From an archaeon (GTDB taxonomy: Archaea > Thermoproteota > Thermoprotei_A > Marsarchaeales > Marsarchaeaceae): DNA of 40,404 nucleotides. A program made the position numbers and the translations under genes. The DNA lies in assembly GCA_902812505.1 (NCBI GenBank), contig CADDZQ010000007.1, positions 1 to 40,404 of the forward strand, given 5' to 3'. The notes under the pieces are model-generated. The model did no database searches and had not been told where the DNA came from. It saw nothing but the letters and a program-made list of their open reading frames with translations. The first letter of the stretch is position 1, and every line of letters begins with the position of its first letter. Shown piece after piece: positions 1 through 8,227 of this stretch.

Positions 1-1
1 T

Positions 2-238
2 AGCCGAGGGAAACTCGACCCGCTTCAGGAGGCGTTTGTACGCAACGATGCGCTCCAGTGCGGCTTCTGCACACCTGGGCAGGTGATGTCCGCTAAATTC
101 CTTCTAGACATCATACCCAAACCGAGCATGGAGGAGGTGAAGTACTATATGTCTGGTAACATTTGCAGGTGTGGGGCTTATCCAAAGATCATCAAAGCTG
201 TGCTTGACGCTGCAGGCGAGGTGAAGAGGAATGGTTAA
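2..238 (+). CDS. Molybdenum hydroxylase small subunit, [2Fe-2S] protein (5' partial)
   Basis: This is the C-terminal 78 residues of an iron-sulfur subunit of a xanthine dehydrogenase/aldehyde oxidase family enzyme; its start lies before the window. The frame shows CGFCTPG (codons near 56-79) and later CRCG (near 167-178). These are the paired-cysteine motifs of the helical [2Fe-2S] domain that passes electrons between the molybdopterin centre and the rest of the complex. The stop overlaps the start of the large subunit by 8 bases, which suggests translational coupling in one operon. The sequence cannot show the substrate. The FAD subunit common in three-subunit members is not visible here and, if present, would be upstream. 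The family call is firm; naming it CoxS would go beyond the evidence. Confidence 0.9.
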   Translation, partial: SRGKLDPLQEAFVRNDALQCGFCTPGQVMSAKFLLDIIPKPSMEEVKYYMSGNICRCGAYPKIIKAVLDAAGEVKRNG

Positions 239-2525
239 AGTCGTAAAGACAAGAGTGGAGTTTGAGGGTAGGTTCAGGGATGAGTACACCGTCGTCGAAG
301 GCGAACCACTCGAGAGCTGGTCGCCGAGGAGCGGCCTGAAGATTGTTGGAAGGCCGCAGCCAAGAGTGGAGGGTGCAGCCAAGGTCACGGGCTCAGCCAA
401 GTACACCCACGATGTATACCTCCCAGGAACAGTTTACGGAAAATTCCTACGATCACCATACGCGCACGCTAAGATCACCCACATAGATGCGTCAGAAGCG
501 GAGAGGCTACCCGGTGTTCTTGGAGTGTACACTTATAAGAACGCGGCCACCCTGGGCTTCAGCGGAGCCGACAAGGTCTTCAAGGAGGAGGTCACCTACC
601 AAGGTGATGTGGTGGCACTGGTGCTTGCGCAGGATGAATCAGTGGCCGAGGATGCGCTGGAGCTGATCCAAGTGGATTACGAGCCGCTCAAACCCCTAGT
701 TGACCCAGAGGAGATAATGGGCTTGGACTCCTCGAAAGATAGGATCGTTGGACCGAAGCTATACGAGAGGGGAGACCTGGAGAGGGGCTTCGCGGAGGCG
801 GATTTAATCGTTGAAGAGAGTTTCAAAACGCAGGCCGCACTCCACAACTGCATGGAGACGCATGGAAGCGTGGCCCACTGGGAGGGTGACACGTTAGTGG
901 TGTATACCTCCACCCAGTCGGTGTTCAACGTGAGATCGGCTCTCAGCGAGGAGCTAGGGATACCGCAGTCAAGAATAAGGGTGGTCTCCGAGTTCATGGG
1001 TGGAGGTTTCGGCTCCAAGTTCGGTGCGGGTGAGTACACGGTGGTCGCCGCCGCAGCAGCTAGGCTTCTCGGGCGGCCCGTGCGCATAGTCCTAGATAGG
1101 ATAGAGGAGAACCTCGCAACCGGTAACAGGAGCCAGACCGTCCAGTGGGTTAGGATCGGTGCGAAGAAGGACGGTAGAATAACGGCAATCCACCTCAAAG
1201 GGCTTGTGAATATTGGCGAGGAGGGCTGGGTGGCAGACCTCGGAGGACCGGCTAAAATGATGTACACCTGTCCAAATGTCAAGGTTGAACTCTACGGTGT
1301 GAAAACCAACCTGGTGTCATCCACGGCCTTCCGTGCACCCGGCTACGTGGAAGGAGACTTCGCGCTCGAGTCAGCGGTTGACGAGCTCGCAAGAAGACTC
1401 AACATGGACCCACTCGACCTGAGGCTTCTAAACTACGCCACAAGGGACCCTGTAACCAACACCGAGTATTCTTCTAAGGCTTTAAGGGAAGCCTACCTCA
1501 AGGGAGCCGAACTCATCGGCTGGCGCTCTGAGCCAAGGGTTGTTAGGGATGGGGCCAAGATACGTGCTAAGGGTGTGGCTGGAGCCATATGGTGGGGTGG
1601 TGGAGGCCCTCCCGCCTACGCTGAGGTCAAGGTTGACGCGGATGGTGGGGTAACCGTGTTAACCGCCACGCAGGATATTGGGACAGGCACTAGGACAGCG
1701 CTCGCACAAATAGCCGCTGAGGAGCTGGGTCTCCCTATTAGTAGCGTGAGGGTGGTACTGGGAGACACAATGACCGAGCTAAGGTCGCCTGGCAGCGGTG
1801 GGAGCCAGACTCTAGCCTCAATGGGTCCAGCCGTCAGAGCCGCCGCACACGATGCCAAAAACCAGCTACTAGAGATAGCGTCACAGGTGTACGATGTAGC
1901 CAAAGAGAAGCTAACCATCAAGGAAGGCTCGATACTAAGAAGCGACGGTGGTGTTTTATGCTCTGTGAGTGAGCTACTAGGCAACCTAGGCGACTTCAGC
2001 GTCACGGGTAGGGGTGCGCGTGAACCAAACCAAGAAGGATACATGGTTAACACCTTCGCTGCACAGTTCGCGGAGGTTGAGGTTGACACCGAAACCGGCA
2101 GCGTTCGGGTTCTACGGTTCGTATCCGTACACGACTCTGGGATGGTTGTCAACCCCCTAATATTCACGAGCCAAGTTGAGGGAGGGGTAATCATGGGTAT
2201 GGGGTACGCCCTGTGGGAGGGTAGACTCGTGGATGGGGAAAGCGGGGTTGTCCTAAACCCCAACCTCAACGACTACCTAGTGGCGAGGTGTACCGACATG
2301 GGTGAAATACTCTCCACCTATGTTGAGCCCGAAGACCCACACACGAATAGCCTAGGTGCCAAAGGCATAGGTGAGCCACCCATAATAGGTGTGGCGCCGG
2401 CAATAGCCAACGCCCTACGAGAAGCGATAGGCGTACGCCTAAGGGAGCTACCATTCACACCCGAAAGGGTTTACGCAGCTATAAATGGGGTCGCCACCAA
2501 GCGCACCACAACCAAATACTTATAA
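231..2525 (+). CDS. Molybdenum hydroxylase large (molybdopterin-binding) subunit
   Basis: This 764-aa protein is the catalytic subunit of a xanthine dehydrogenase/aldehyde oxidase/hydroxybenzoyl-CoA reductase type enzyme. The N-terminal a/b hammerhead domain (about residues 40-145, with VTGSAKYTHD) is followed by the two Mo-cofactor lobes. GGGFGSKFG near residue 258 is a typical cofactor-contact loop. GAKGIGEPP near 708-716 holds the glutamate (about 716) that acts as base in this family. The active-site loop reads TAFRAPG near 364-370, not the AYxCSFR motif of form I CO dehydrogenase, so a CO-oxidising role is not supported. An aldehyde, purine or aromatic substrate is possible but cannot be chosen. 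ATG at 231 overlaps the small-subunit stop. A T6 tract follows the stop. Confidence 0.93.
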   Translation: MVKVVKTRVEFEGRFRDEYTVVEGEPLESWSPRSGLKIVGRPQPRVEGAAKVTGSAKYTHDVYLPGTVYGKFLRSPYAHAKITHIDASEAERLPGVLGVYTYKNAATLGFSGADKVFKEEVTYQGDVVALVLAQDESVAEDALELIQVDYEPLKPLVDPEEIMGLDSSKDRIVGPKLYERGDLERGFAEADLIVEESFKTQAALHNCMETHGSVAHWEGDTLVVYTSTQSVFNVRSALSEELGIPQSRIRVVSEFMGGGFGSKFGAGEYTVVAAAAARLLGRPVRIVLDRIEENLATGNRSQTVQWVRIGAKKDGRITAIHLKGLVNIGEEGWVADLGGPAKMMYTCPNVKVELYGVKTNLVSSTAFRAPGYVEGDFALESAVDELARRLNMDPLDLRLLNYATRDPVTNTEYSSKALREAYLKGAELIGWRSEPRVVRDGAKIRAKGVAGAIWWGGGGPPAYAEVKVDADGGVTVLTATQDIGTGTRTALAQIAAEELGLPISSVRVVLGDTMTELRSPGSGGSQTLASMGPAVRAAAHDAKNQLLEIASQVYDVAKEKLTIKEGSILRSDGGVLCSVSELLGNLGDFSVTGRGAREPNQEGYMVNTFAAQFAEVEVDTETGSVRVLRFVSVHDSGMVVNPLIFTSQVEGGVIMGMGYALWEGRLVDGESGVVLNPNLNDYLVARCTDMGEILSTYVEPEDPHTNSLGAKGIGEPPIIGVAPAIANALREAIGVRLRELPFTPERVYAAINGVATKRTTTKYL

Positions 2526-2550
2526 CGTCTAAACAAAATAGAACCCACAC

Positions 2551-2560
2551 CCATTTTTTG
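2551..2560 (+). terminator. T-tract terminator after the molybdenum hydroxylase operon
   Basis: A run of six T (2554-2559) lies about 30 bases after the large-subunit stop. Archaeal transcription commonly ends at U-rich tracts without a hairpin. The next gene is on the opposite strand, so termination is needed here. Confidence 0.55.
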
Positions 2561-2596
2561 TCCTCATTCCAAGACCCCACTTGTGGAGGTGATGTA

Positions 2597-2630
2597 GCTA
2601 ACACTACACTTTGATGAACACATTGTTAGC
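2597..2630. repeat. Inverted repeat between convergent genes
   Basis: GCTAACA (2597-2603) is matched by TGTTAGC (2624-2630), giving a perfect 7-bp stem with a 20-base loop. It lies between the 3' ends of the hydroxylase and archease genes, so it may support termination of either transcript. The role is inferred from position only. Confidence 0.4.
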
Positions 2631-2636
2631 TTTGTG

Positions 2637-3062
2637 CTAGACGTCCACGACGACGGTGCACACCCAGCCCCCATTCTTCCTTTCGACACGGAACATGTGG
2701 TAGGTTACCGCTTTGACATCCATACGTAGCTCCTGACGTGAGGGTTCCAACACATCGTACTCACCCTCACCCACCAATGTGTACCCTCCGTCGACCATTA
2801 TGGTTACATCAATGCTCTTGAACAGCAGTGCCTCAGCGTCCTTAAGATAAACCACCTCAGATAGGAACTTGTAAAGTAGGTCCTCAACCGTATCCGCTTT
2901 AACCGTGACCCTCCTTTTCCCCGCGACGCGCAGTGTGGCTGTGTTGACCATGGCCTCAAAGAGAGCCATCGCGGCATCCTCAAACAGGCCCTCCAAACTG
3001 TTGGACTCCACTTCGAATGCTAGGTCCGCTATAGCCACATCTTCAAGGTATCTATAAGGCAT
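2637..3062 (-). CDS. Archease, RtcB RNA ligase activator
   Basis: This 141-aa protein matches the archease family in length and pattern. It has an N-terminal DVAIADLAFEV segment (residues 8-18) containing a metal-site aspartate, the EGLFEDAAMALFEAM helix (24-38), a DTVEDLLYKFLSEVVYL helix (57-73), AVTYHMFRVE (118-127) and a C-terminal VVVDV. Archease helps RtcB become guanylylated and turn over during tRNA splicing and RNA repair; the acidic residues bind a divalent metal. No rtcB gene is in this window, so it would act in trans. ATG at 3062 follows a TATA-like element about 34 bases upstream, implying a very short leader. It is divergent from the pterin dehydratase gene. Confidence 0.93.
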   Translation of the reverse strand: MPYRYLEDVAIADLAFEVESNSLEGLFEDAAMALFEAMVNTATLRVAGKRRVTVKADTVEDLLYKFLSEVVYLKDAEALLFKSIDVTIMVDGGYTLVGEGEYDVLEPSRQELRMDVKAVTYHMFRVERKNGGWVCTVVVDV

Positions 3063-3089
3063 TTACACTCGATGCAAACTACTATTGCC

Positions 3090-3100
3090 AGAGCTTAAGT
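3090..3100 (-). promoter_or_regulatory. TATA box for archease
   Basis: On the minus strand this reads ACTTAAGC, centred about 34 bases upstream of the archease ATG. That spacing would give a short leader, like other promoters in the window. CTTAAG is palindromic, so the strand is assigned by context. Confidence 0.5.
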
Positions 3101-3104
3101 CTTT

Positions 3105-3262
3105 AGCGGCCCCCACTCAGCGTAGTGCGACACGGCTCCGGGTAAAGCTGGGACGGCTCTACCCCACTAAGGTGGGTTACCGATATCATTCGGGTTAGTG
3201 GGAGGCGGATGTGACCTTCAAGTATGGAGGTCTGTAATCTTTCCCTCGAACCACCCGCACAA
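3105..3262. other. Structured intergenic region, possible small RNA
   Basis: Several hairpins are packed into this 160-base interval between divergent genes. GGGTA(A)AGC at 3140-3148 pairs with GCT(C)TACCC at 3156-3164. CCCACTAA at 3163-3170 is a perfect inverted match to TTAGTGGG at 3195-3202; using six of the eight pairs removes the overlap with the first stem. GACCTTC at 3213-3219 pairs with GGAGGTC at 3226-3232 with one G-U pair. GTGCG at 3126-3130 could close with CGCAC at 3257-3261. I do not recognise an RNA family, and SRP and RNase P core motifs are absent. It could be a small RNA on either strand or simply a regulatory region. Confidence 0.35.
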
Positions 3263-3263
3263 G

Positions 3264-3272
3264 CGTTAAATC
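3264..3272 (+). promoter_or_regulatory. TATA box for pterin dehydratase-pheA operon
   Basis: GCGTTAAATC lies about 34 bases before the TTG start at 3302. The same GTTAAAT core appears at several other promoters here (14576-14587, 20363-20372 and 30370-30379, all on the minus strand). The predicted start of transcription is near 3295, so the leader is only a few bases. Confidence 0.55.
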
Positions 3273-3301
3273 GTTGGGGGTACACATATGGTTGATCGAA
3301 T

Positions 3302-3589
3302 TTGGTAAAGCTAGACCAGGAGGCAATTAAGCGGAGGCTCAAAAAACTTGAGGGATGGAGGCTTGAAGGGAACTCTCTCGTCAGAGAACTCGAGTTTGAT
3401 GATTTCAACGCGGCTATAAGCTTTATAGTTAAACTCGCACCAATCGCGAATAAGCTGGACCACCACCCTGACATATACAACTCCTACAACAAGGTGAGAC
3501 TATCACTCACCACCCACGACGAGGGTGGAGTTACCGAGAAGGATTTTGAACTCGCAACCCAAATAAACCTTCTCCTAAACGAAAAGTAG
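3302..3589 (+). CDS. Pterin-4a-carbinolamine dehydratase
   Basis: This 95-aa protein has the family length and signature. DHHPDIYNSYNKVRLSLTTH (residues 59-78) contains the catalytic histidine pair and the later histidine that bind and dehydrate 4a-hydroxytetrahydropterin. In other organisms the enzyme recycles the pterin cofactor of aromatic amino acid hydroxylases, or acts in molybdopterin metabolism. The start is TTG at 3302: an in-frame stop at 3293 leaves no longer option, and the ATG at 3288 is in another frame and soon ends. It sits 10 bases before the chorismate mutase-prephenate dehydratase gene, so the two are probably cotranscribed. That pairing suggests aromatic amino acid metabolism, although no phenylalanine hydroxylase is visible. 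Confidence 0.92.
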   Translation: MVKLDQEAIKRRLKKLEGWRLEGNSLVRELEFDDFNAAISFIVKLAPIANKLDHHPDIYNSYNKVRLSLTTHDEGGVTEKDFELATQINLLLNEK

Positions 3590-3599
3590 GGGTTAAAGC

Positions 3600-4709
3600 G
3601 TGCAGGGGGATCAACCAGAGAATCTGGAGGAAATCAGGGGAGAGCTCAACAGTGTCACAGCCGAAATAGTCACATTGCTCAGGCGCAGGCTTGAGCTGTG
3701 CAGGCGTGTGCATAGCGCAAAGCGGGAGACCAGTACACCCACACTGGATTTAACAAGGGAGGAGGAACTCGTATCCAAGTTGGTTGGGGAGGGTGACTCC
3801 ACACAAAACAGGATACTCGTCAGACTACTGAGAGAGATAATATCCGCCTGCAGAAGCATTCAGAGCGAGAGCATCATAGCGGTTCCCTACGCGATGCGGA
3901 GCCACTGCATGGAGGCTGCTAGAACAGTGTTCGGTTCCTCGTGCACCTTCAGTTTGGTGGGAGGAGTCGAGGACGCGTTCAGCTCAGTTGAGCTCGGGTC
4001 ATCTGACTTCTCAATAGCCCCCTACGAAGGTACGGCGCATGGCGCGTACCCCTACACACTCGACGCGCTAATAGAATCTGAGCTGAGAATAATAGGGGAA
4101 GTAGTCCTACCCGTGGAGTACCATCTGGTCTCAGCTGAGCGCTCACTCAGTGCCATAAGGGTGGTGGTCGGAGATGTTGAAGCAATATGGGCGTGCCAGA
4201 GGTTTCTATCAGCCAATCTCCCATCCGCTAAGATATTCAGCTCACCCAACCAGCCGATCACGAAGAAAAAAGGGTGGGCCTACCTCCTGGGGACAAGGGA
4301 AGCGCAGGACTCTGGCCTAAACACACTAGCACTGGGCGTTCAAGACGACAGGGAGAATGCGACCAGATTCGTGGTTGTAGGTAGGAGAGGCGGCTTCAAC
4401 ATTAACCTGAAGGGAAACATACACTATAAGACCACGCTGGTGTTCACCGCGACCAACAGGCCTGGGGTGCTCGCGGAGATACTCGCCGATTTCGGCTCAC
4501 GCGGAATCAATCTAACCATGATCGGTTCAAGACCCCTCCGAAAGAAGAAATGGGAGTACGCATTCATAATAGACCTCGACACAACTGAGGATAACCCCCT
4601 ATTCCTCGAAGCCTTAGAGCAAGTCAGGGGTAAAACCACGCTACTCAGGGTGCTGGGCTCATACCCCACACTAACCTCGGATAGGCTTAAAATCAGCATG
4701 GGCAAGTAG
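3600..4709 (+). CDS. pheA: Chorismate mutase-prephenate dehydratase (P-protein), divergent
   Basis: This 369-aa three-domain enzyme is for phenylalanine synthesis: chorismate to prephenate to phenylpyruvate. Residues 8-90 form an AroQ-type helical chorismate mutase. Residues 92-262 form the prephenate dehydratase domain, with the catalytic threonine in NATRF (253-257). Residues 278-356 form an ACT domain (TNRPGVLAEIL, GSRP, WEYAFIIDL) that normally gives feedback inhibition by phenylalanine. Two dehydratase motifs differ from the usual form. The ENS triplet is E143-G144-T145, and the N-terminal glycine-rich motif is replaced by VPYAMRSHC. The fold and order are clear, but activity is less certain than usual. 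GTG at 3600 is 10 bases after the preceding stop. Confidence 0.88.
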   Translation: MQGDQPENLEEIRGELNSVTAEIVTLLRRRLELCRRVHSAKRETSTPTLDLTREEELVSKLVGEGDSTQNRILVRLLREIISACRSIQSESIIAVPYAMRSHCMEAARTVFGSSCTFSLVGGVEDAFSSVELGSSDFSIAPYEGTAHGAYPYTLDALIESELRIIGEVVLPVEYHLVSAERSLSAIRVVVGDVEAIWACQRFLSANLPSAKIFSSPNQPITKKKGWAYLLGTREAQDSGLNTLALGVQDDRENATRFVVVGRRGGFNINLKGNIHYKTTLVFTATNRPGVLAEILADFGSRGINLTMIGSRPLRKKKWEYAFIIDLDTTEDNPLFLEALEQVRGKTTLLRVLGSYPTLTSDRLKISMGK

Positions 4710-4790
4710 ACTGACACTTGTTTACGCACACTTGCTCCAGCCTTTATGGCTCCAGCGCTTGAATCCTAATGGGTTTTGACTTGTGTGAAC

Positions 4791-4798
4791 CTTATATG
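4791..4798 (+). promoter_or_regulatory. TATA box for site-2 protease gene
   Basis: CTTATATG lies about 35 bases before the ATG at 4829. The predicted transcript start near 4820 would leave a leader of about 10 bases, close to a GAGGTG element at 4815-4820. Confidence 0.5.
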
Positions 4799-4828
4799 TT
4801 TTCGTAGGGTGGATGAGGTGGGTTATTG

Positions 4829-5881
4829 ATGTCCCAGCCAACCGTGCAGCCAAGCGACCAAGTGACGGAGGTTTTCACCAAGATTGGACCCATCATATCC
4901 TCTAGGCTACGCGTAATACAGGAAACCGTTAACATGAATGTTCCAACATTCATAGTTGGCGCACCAAGCGACCAGACCACCCTCATCCAGCTCAGGAGGG
5001 AGGTGGAAGACTTGGGTTACAGCATGATCGTGAGGAACTACCACGAAGAGGGAGAGCTATCCATAAACGTTGTGCCCAAATTCGTACCACCCAAGGTTGA
5101 CCTCAGGTGGAACATAGGCCTGTTCCTAGCCACCGCCGTAACGGTTTTCGTCTCGGGCTACCTGTTCTTCGGAGGAGTCATTGGTGGCTTCGAGTACCTT
5201 GGAACACTTTTCGGTATCCTTGTGACACATGAGGCGAGCCACTTCTTCATGTCCCGTAGACACAGGGTGGCTGCGACGCTCCCATACTTTATCCCATCGA
5301 TACCCCCAATCGGCACGTTCGGCGCGGTGATAAAGGCGCGTGAACCATTCAAGGATAGGAACCAGCTACTAGACATAGGCTTGGCTGGACCGCTCGGGGG
5401 ATTCGCTGTGGCCGTGGCGGCCACATTCGTAGGCATATTCACCTCTCCGCTCATCCCGATTCAAGAAGCATCCCACCTATCATCCCTACCCTTCATACCC
5501 CTCCTCATGTATCTGGTAACAATGGTATACGTCCCGGCTAACAGGGTGCTCGCACTCAACGCGGTCGCCTTCGCAGCGTGGGTTGGCCTAATAGTCACAT
5601 TCCTAAACGCGTTGCCCACCGCTCAACTGGACGGTGGACACGTGCTGCGTTCAATCGTGGGTCAACGCCTACACTCAACCATATCACTGATAGTGGGTCT
5701 CGCGGTGATTGGCCTCGGCGTAGCCGTGAACCCCGGCTTCCTCCTTATGGGTTTCCTCATACTCTTTTTGAGCTACATGGGTCACCCCGGACCCCTAGAT
5801 GACTACACAAAGGTCTCGAAAAACAGGGTTGTACTCTACGCCCTCTGGGTGCTACTACTAATTCTAAGCCTACCTATTTAG
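4829..5881 (+). CDS. Site-2 protease family membrane metalloprotease (M50)
   Basis: This 350-aa intramembrane zinc protease has a soluble N-terminal region of about 95 residues followed by about seven hydrophobic segments. HEASH (about 134-138) is the zinc-binding and catalytic HExxH motif, in the segment GILVTHEASHFFMSRRHRVAATLPYF. TAQLDGGH near 265-271 holds the LDG motif with the third zinc ligand. Such enzymes cut transmembrane segments of regulators or clear membrane proteins. ATG at 4829 is chosen over an in-frame TTG three bases earlier because GAGGTG ends 8 bases before it. Its 3' end overlaps the convergent ATPase subunit I gene by 8 bases. The substrate cannot be told. Confidence 0.92.
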   Translation: MSQPTVQPSDQVTEVFTKIGPIISSRLRVIQETVNMNVPTFIVGAPSDQTTLIQLRREVEDLGYSMIVRNYHEEGELSINVVPKFVPPKVDLRWNIGLFLATAVTVFVSGYLFFGGVIGGFEYLGTLFGILVTHEASHFFMSRRHRVAATLPYFIPSIPPIGTFGAVIKAREPFKDRNQLLDIGLAGPLGGFAVAVAATFVGIFTSPLIPIQEASHLSSLPFIPLLMYLVTMVYVPANRVLALNAVAFAAWVGLIVTFLNALPTAQLDGGHVLRSIVGQRLHSTISLIVGLAVIGLGVAVNPGFLLMGFLILFLSYMGHPGPLDDYTKVSKNRVVLYALWVLLLILSLPI

Positions 5882-7886
5882 CTTCGGGGATTTCAACCTC
5901 GTTCTGGGTGTAAACCCTCCTACCGCCAAACGGTCTGAAGGGTCTACCATTACCCCTATAGAACTTAGAGAAAAACTCCACATAGAGAAGCCGCGCACCC
6001 TGTATGCCCGGCTCGAAGAGACCGAGCACAAAGTTAAACGCTTGACCGAACACGAGTATAACCACACCATACACCACTGAGGCAACCCCACCGATCAGCG
6101 TGCCGAGAAACACCGTGTTTATGACCTCCGCGAGTATCACCGATGAGAGCAGTATACCGACGAGTCGGGTATAGCTGAGCACATGGCTTATAAGTGAGGG
6201 TAGCTCGATAACGGCCTGCCCACCCTCACCCACAACAACGAGGGCCACCCCGAACACTATCATACCAATATATCCCCCCACAAGCGGGTTTGTTGCTGGG
6301 TTAAGCGGCTTCTGGTGAAGCAAATCCAAGCCGAGGAGGGCTATACCCCACACCACGCTGAGCCATCCCATCTTACCCAGAATATGCCTGGGCTTCCTCT
6401 CCCAGTAGGCATCCACTATGCCGAGCACGAAGCCGAGGGTAACCATACCCAGTCCCACGTATCCGCTCACGAGTAAAAGTTTTTTGAGGCCGAAGCTTGT
6501 GGTGGGGTCGAGCACAGCTCCCGTGGCGCACACCCCCGAGGTCGAGCGGCAACCCAACGCCTGGTAGAGGTACTGGTTAAAGTGGAAGCCGAAGTACTCG
6601 TTAAAGAGGAAACCGAATATTATCGCTATAACAGAGGCAGGTATTAGGGCCCTGCTGAGCTTCGCCCAACCAGAGGGTCTAAAGAAGGTCTTAGCGAAGC
6701 TCCTCACCCTCTTCGGCACAATCGTGCGCCCACCGTGCTCCGTGTAGCGCTTTATCCAAAGCGCGATGAGCAGTATTAGCACACCGTACCCAACATCCCC
6801 AAGCATGAGGCCGAAGAACACTGGGAACACAAGTGAATAAATTATCGTGGGGTCAACCTCCTCCGCTTGGGGTAGGGAATAGAACCGCACGAAGGCTTCA
6901 AACGGCTTAAATGGTCTAGGGTTCTCCATAAGTGTCGGGGGAGCATCATGCCCTGCTTCAGAGGTAAACACAAGCGTGGTGTTCTCGGTGTTGCGATCCA
7001 AAGCCACCCTCAGCTGCTCCAGTCTACGCTCGGGAACCCAACCCTCAATGACCACCAAGCTATCCGTGAAGCCGAGGTTCTCCAACACCTCCAGCTTTCT
7101 GCTCTCGATTGCAAGCTGCTCCTCCACGCACACAATGTCTGCGTAGTGCCTGACTGATAGAGCTTGGAGTTGCCCCTTCAGCTTCTCAACCTCGACTTTA
7201 AGCTCACCCTGCCGACGCTCTAGCTCCGCCAAAACCTGCTTTGGGGTTCCGCTTAGCTGGGGAACCCTCTCGAAGCGCAGACTCATCTTCTGGATTAGGG
7301 AGCCGAACGCGGACAGCCTATCTGCTGGCACCACGAGTAGAACAATAACCTTACCATCTGAGGAGGTGTGGCTCTCCAAGTAGGAGCCCAAGCTCGACTT
7401 GAGCTCCTCTGTGAATCGGGTGAACACATCCTCGCTCATTTCACCCACAAAGGACGAAGCCGACTTGAGGTTCAGGTTTGCGAGGTCAACTTCCACGAAG
7501 GAGAGCTTACCGACGAGTGACGCAAGATCCCCGAGGTTTTCGAGCTTGGACTCATACTCCTCGATACGCGTCTGCAGGCTTTTAACCTCTCCATCTATGT
7601 TTATAGACCTCGAAGCCTCCAGCAACTCCTTAATGGAGGAAAACCTTCTCCTCGAAGTCACGGGTAACGGTGGAAGCGCCGACTTTATACTCCTGATCCT
7701 GAGTAACTCGTCGGACACCTCCCGCAGGGATTGTCCGCCCACCTCCTTCTTTAGGAGGTGGAGAGCTTCACCCGACACGGGTTCAACCTGCACTGCGCCC
7801 AAGTCGTGCAACACTGAGAGGATGGTGTGGCTCTTCCTCCTCAGCCCAACAACAGCAACCTTAACCATCTTAGCTGGTCTCAACAC
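5874..7886 (-). CDS. atpI: A-type ATP synthase subunit I (a subunit)
   Basis: This 670-aa membrane stator subunit forms the ion half-channels against the rotor ring. The N-terminal 320 residues are soluble and rich in coiled coil. The C-terminal half has about seven to eight membrane segments, starting near FGLMLGDVGYGV. The conserved region ELPSLISHVLSYTRLVGILL contains the arginine (SYTRL) that opposes the rotor glutamate. The start MLRPAKMVKV matches the usual N-terminus of this family, so GTG at 7886 is preferred over ATG at 7868. It is the last gene of the operon, 2 bases after subunit H. Its stop overlaps the end of the convergent protease gene. Confidence 0.95.
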   Translation of the reverse strand: MLRPAKMVKVAVVGLRRKSHTILSVLHDLGAVQVEPVSGEALHLLKKEVGGQSLREVSDELLRIRSIKSALPPLPVTSRRRFSSIKELLEASRSINIDGEVKSLQTRIEEYESKLENLGDLASLVGKLSFVEVDLANLNLKSASSFVGEMSEDVFTRFTEELKSSLGSYLESHTSSDGKVIVLLVVPADRLSAFGSLIQKMSLRFERVPQLSGTPKQVLAELERRQGELKVEVEKLKGQLQALSVRHYADIVCVEEQLAIESRKLEVLENLGFTDSLVVIEGWVPERRLEQLRVALDRNTENTTLVFTSEAGHDAPPTLMENPRPFKPFEAFVRFYSLPQAEEVDPTIIYSLVFPVFFGLMLGDVGYGVLILLIALWIKRYTEHGGRTIVPKRVRSFAKTFFRPSGWAKLSRALIPASVIAIIFGFLFNEYFGFHFNQYLYQALGCRSTSGVCATGAVLDPTTSFGLKKLLLVSGYVGLGMVTLGFVLGIVDAYWERKPRHILGKMGWLSVVWGIALLGLDLLHQKPLNPATNPLVGGYIGMIVFGVALVVVGEGGQAVIELPSLISHVLSYTRLVGILLSSVILAEVINTVFLGTLIGGVASVVYGVVILVFGQAFNFVLGLFEPGIQGARLLYVEFFSKFYRGNGRPFRPFGGRRVYTQNEVEIPEAK

Positions 7887-7888
7887 TT

Positions 7889-8221
7889 CTATGCACCGAA
7901 ATCGGACAGCAAGACTTTTTTTGCTATCTCGAGGAGCCTTTCCTCGTCGTGAGTCATACTATCGATTCGTTTAGCCTGCTCCTCGGCCTCCTTGAGCAAC
8001 CTGCTCGCCTCAGCTTCAGCTTCAGCCCTCGCAGCCTCAACACTCTTCTCTAACAGAAGCTGTGACTCAGCCCTCGCCTTCTCAAGTTTAGCCTCAAGCT
8101 CAGCGCGCAGCTTAGAGAGCTCCGATTCAAGCTGAGCCCTCCTCTCAGCGAGCTTCTTATCCGCTTCCTCCTCAGCCCTCTTAACCTTCTCCAAAACATT
8201 CAAATAGTTGTCTTTAGACAC
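7889..8221 (-). CDS. atpH: A-type ATP synthase subunit H (peripheral stalk)
   Basis: This 110-aa protein is almost entirely charged coiled coil, rich in alanine, glutamate, arginine and lysine, with leucines at heptad spacing from about residue 8 to 90. It ends in EERLLEIAKKVLLSDFGA. This composition and length, directly before subunit I, fit subunit H, which forms the peripheral stalk with subunit E and binds subunit I. The GTG start at 8221 lies 6 bases after the stop of the preceding unknown gene. Low-complexity coiled coils are hard to assign by similarity, so position carries much of the call. Confidence 0.87.
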   Translation of the reverse strand: MSKDNYLNVLEKVKRAEEEADKKLAERRAQLESELSKLRAELEAKLEKARAESQLLLEKSVEAARAEAEAEASRLLKEAEEQAKRIDSMTHDEERLLEIAKKVLLSDFGA

Positions 8222-8227
8222 GACACA

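Noticed and set aside
677-1282. Long open frame on the minus strand inside the hydroxylase gene
   Set aside because: It is antisense to a well-conserved gene, has low-complexity serine and proline content and no family pattern.
3105-3262. SRP RNA or RNase P RNA
   Set aside because: The interval is too short and lacks their conserved core strings.
3103-3480. Minus-strand frame of 125 aa across the structured region
   Set aside because: It runs antisense over the pterin dehydratase gene and through the hairpins, with no recognisable protein pattern.
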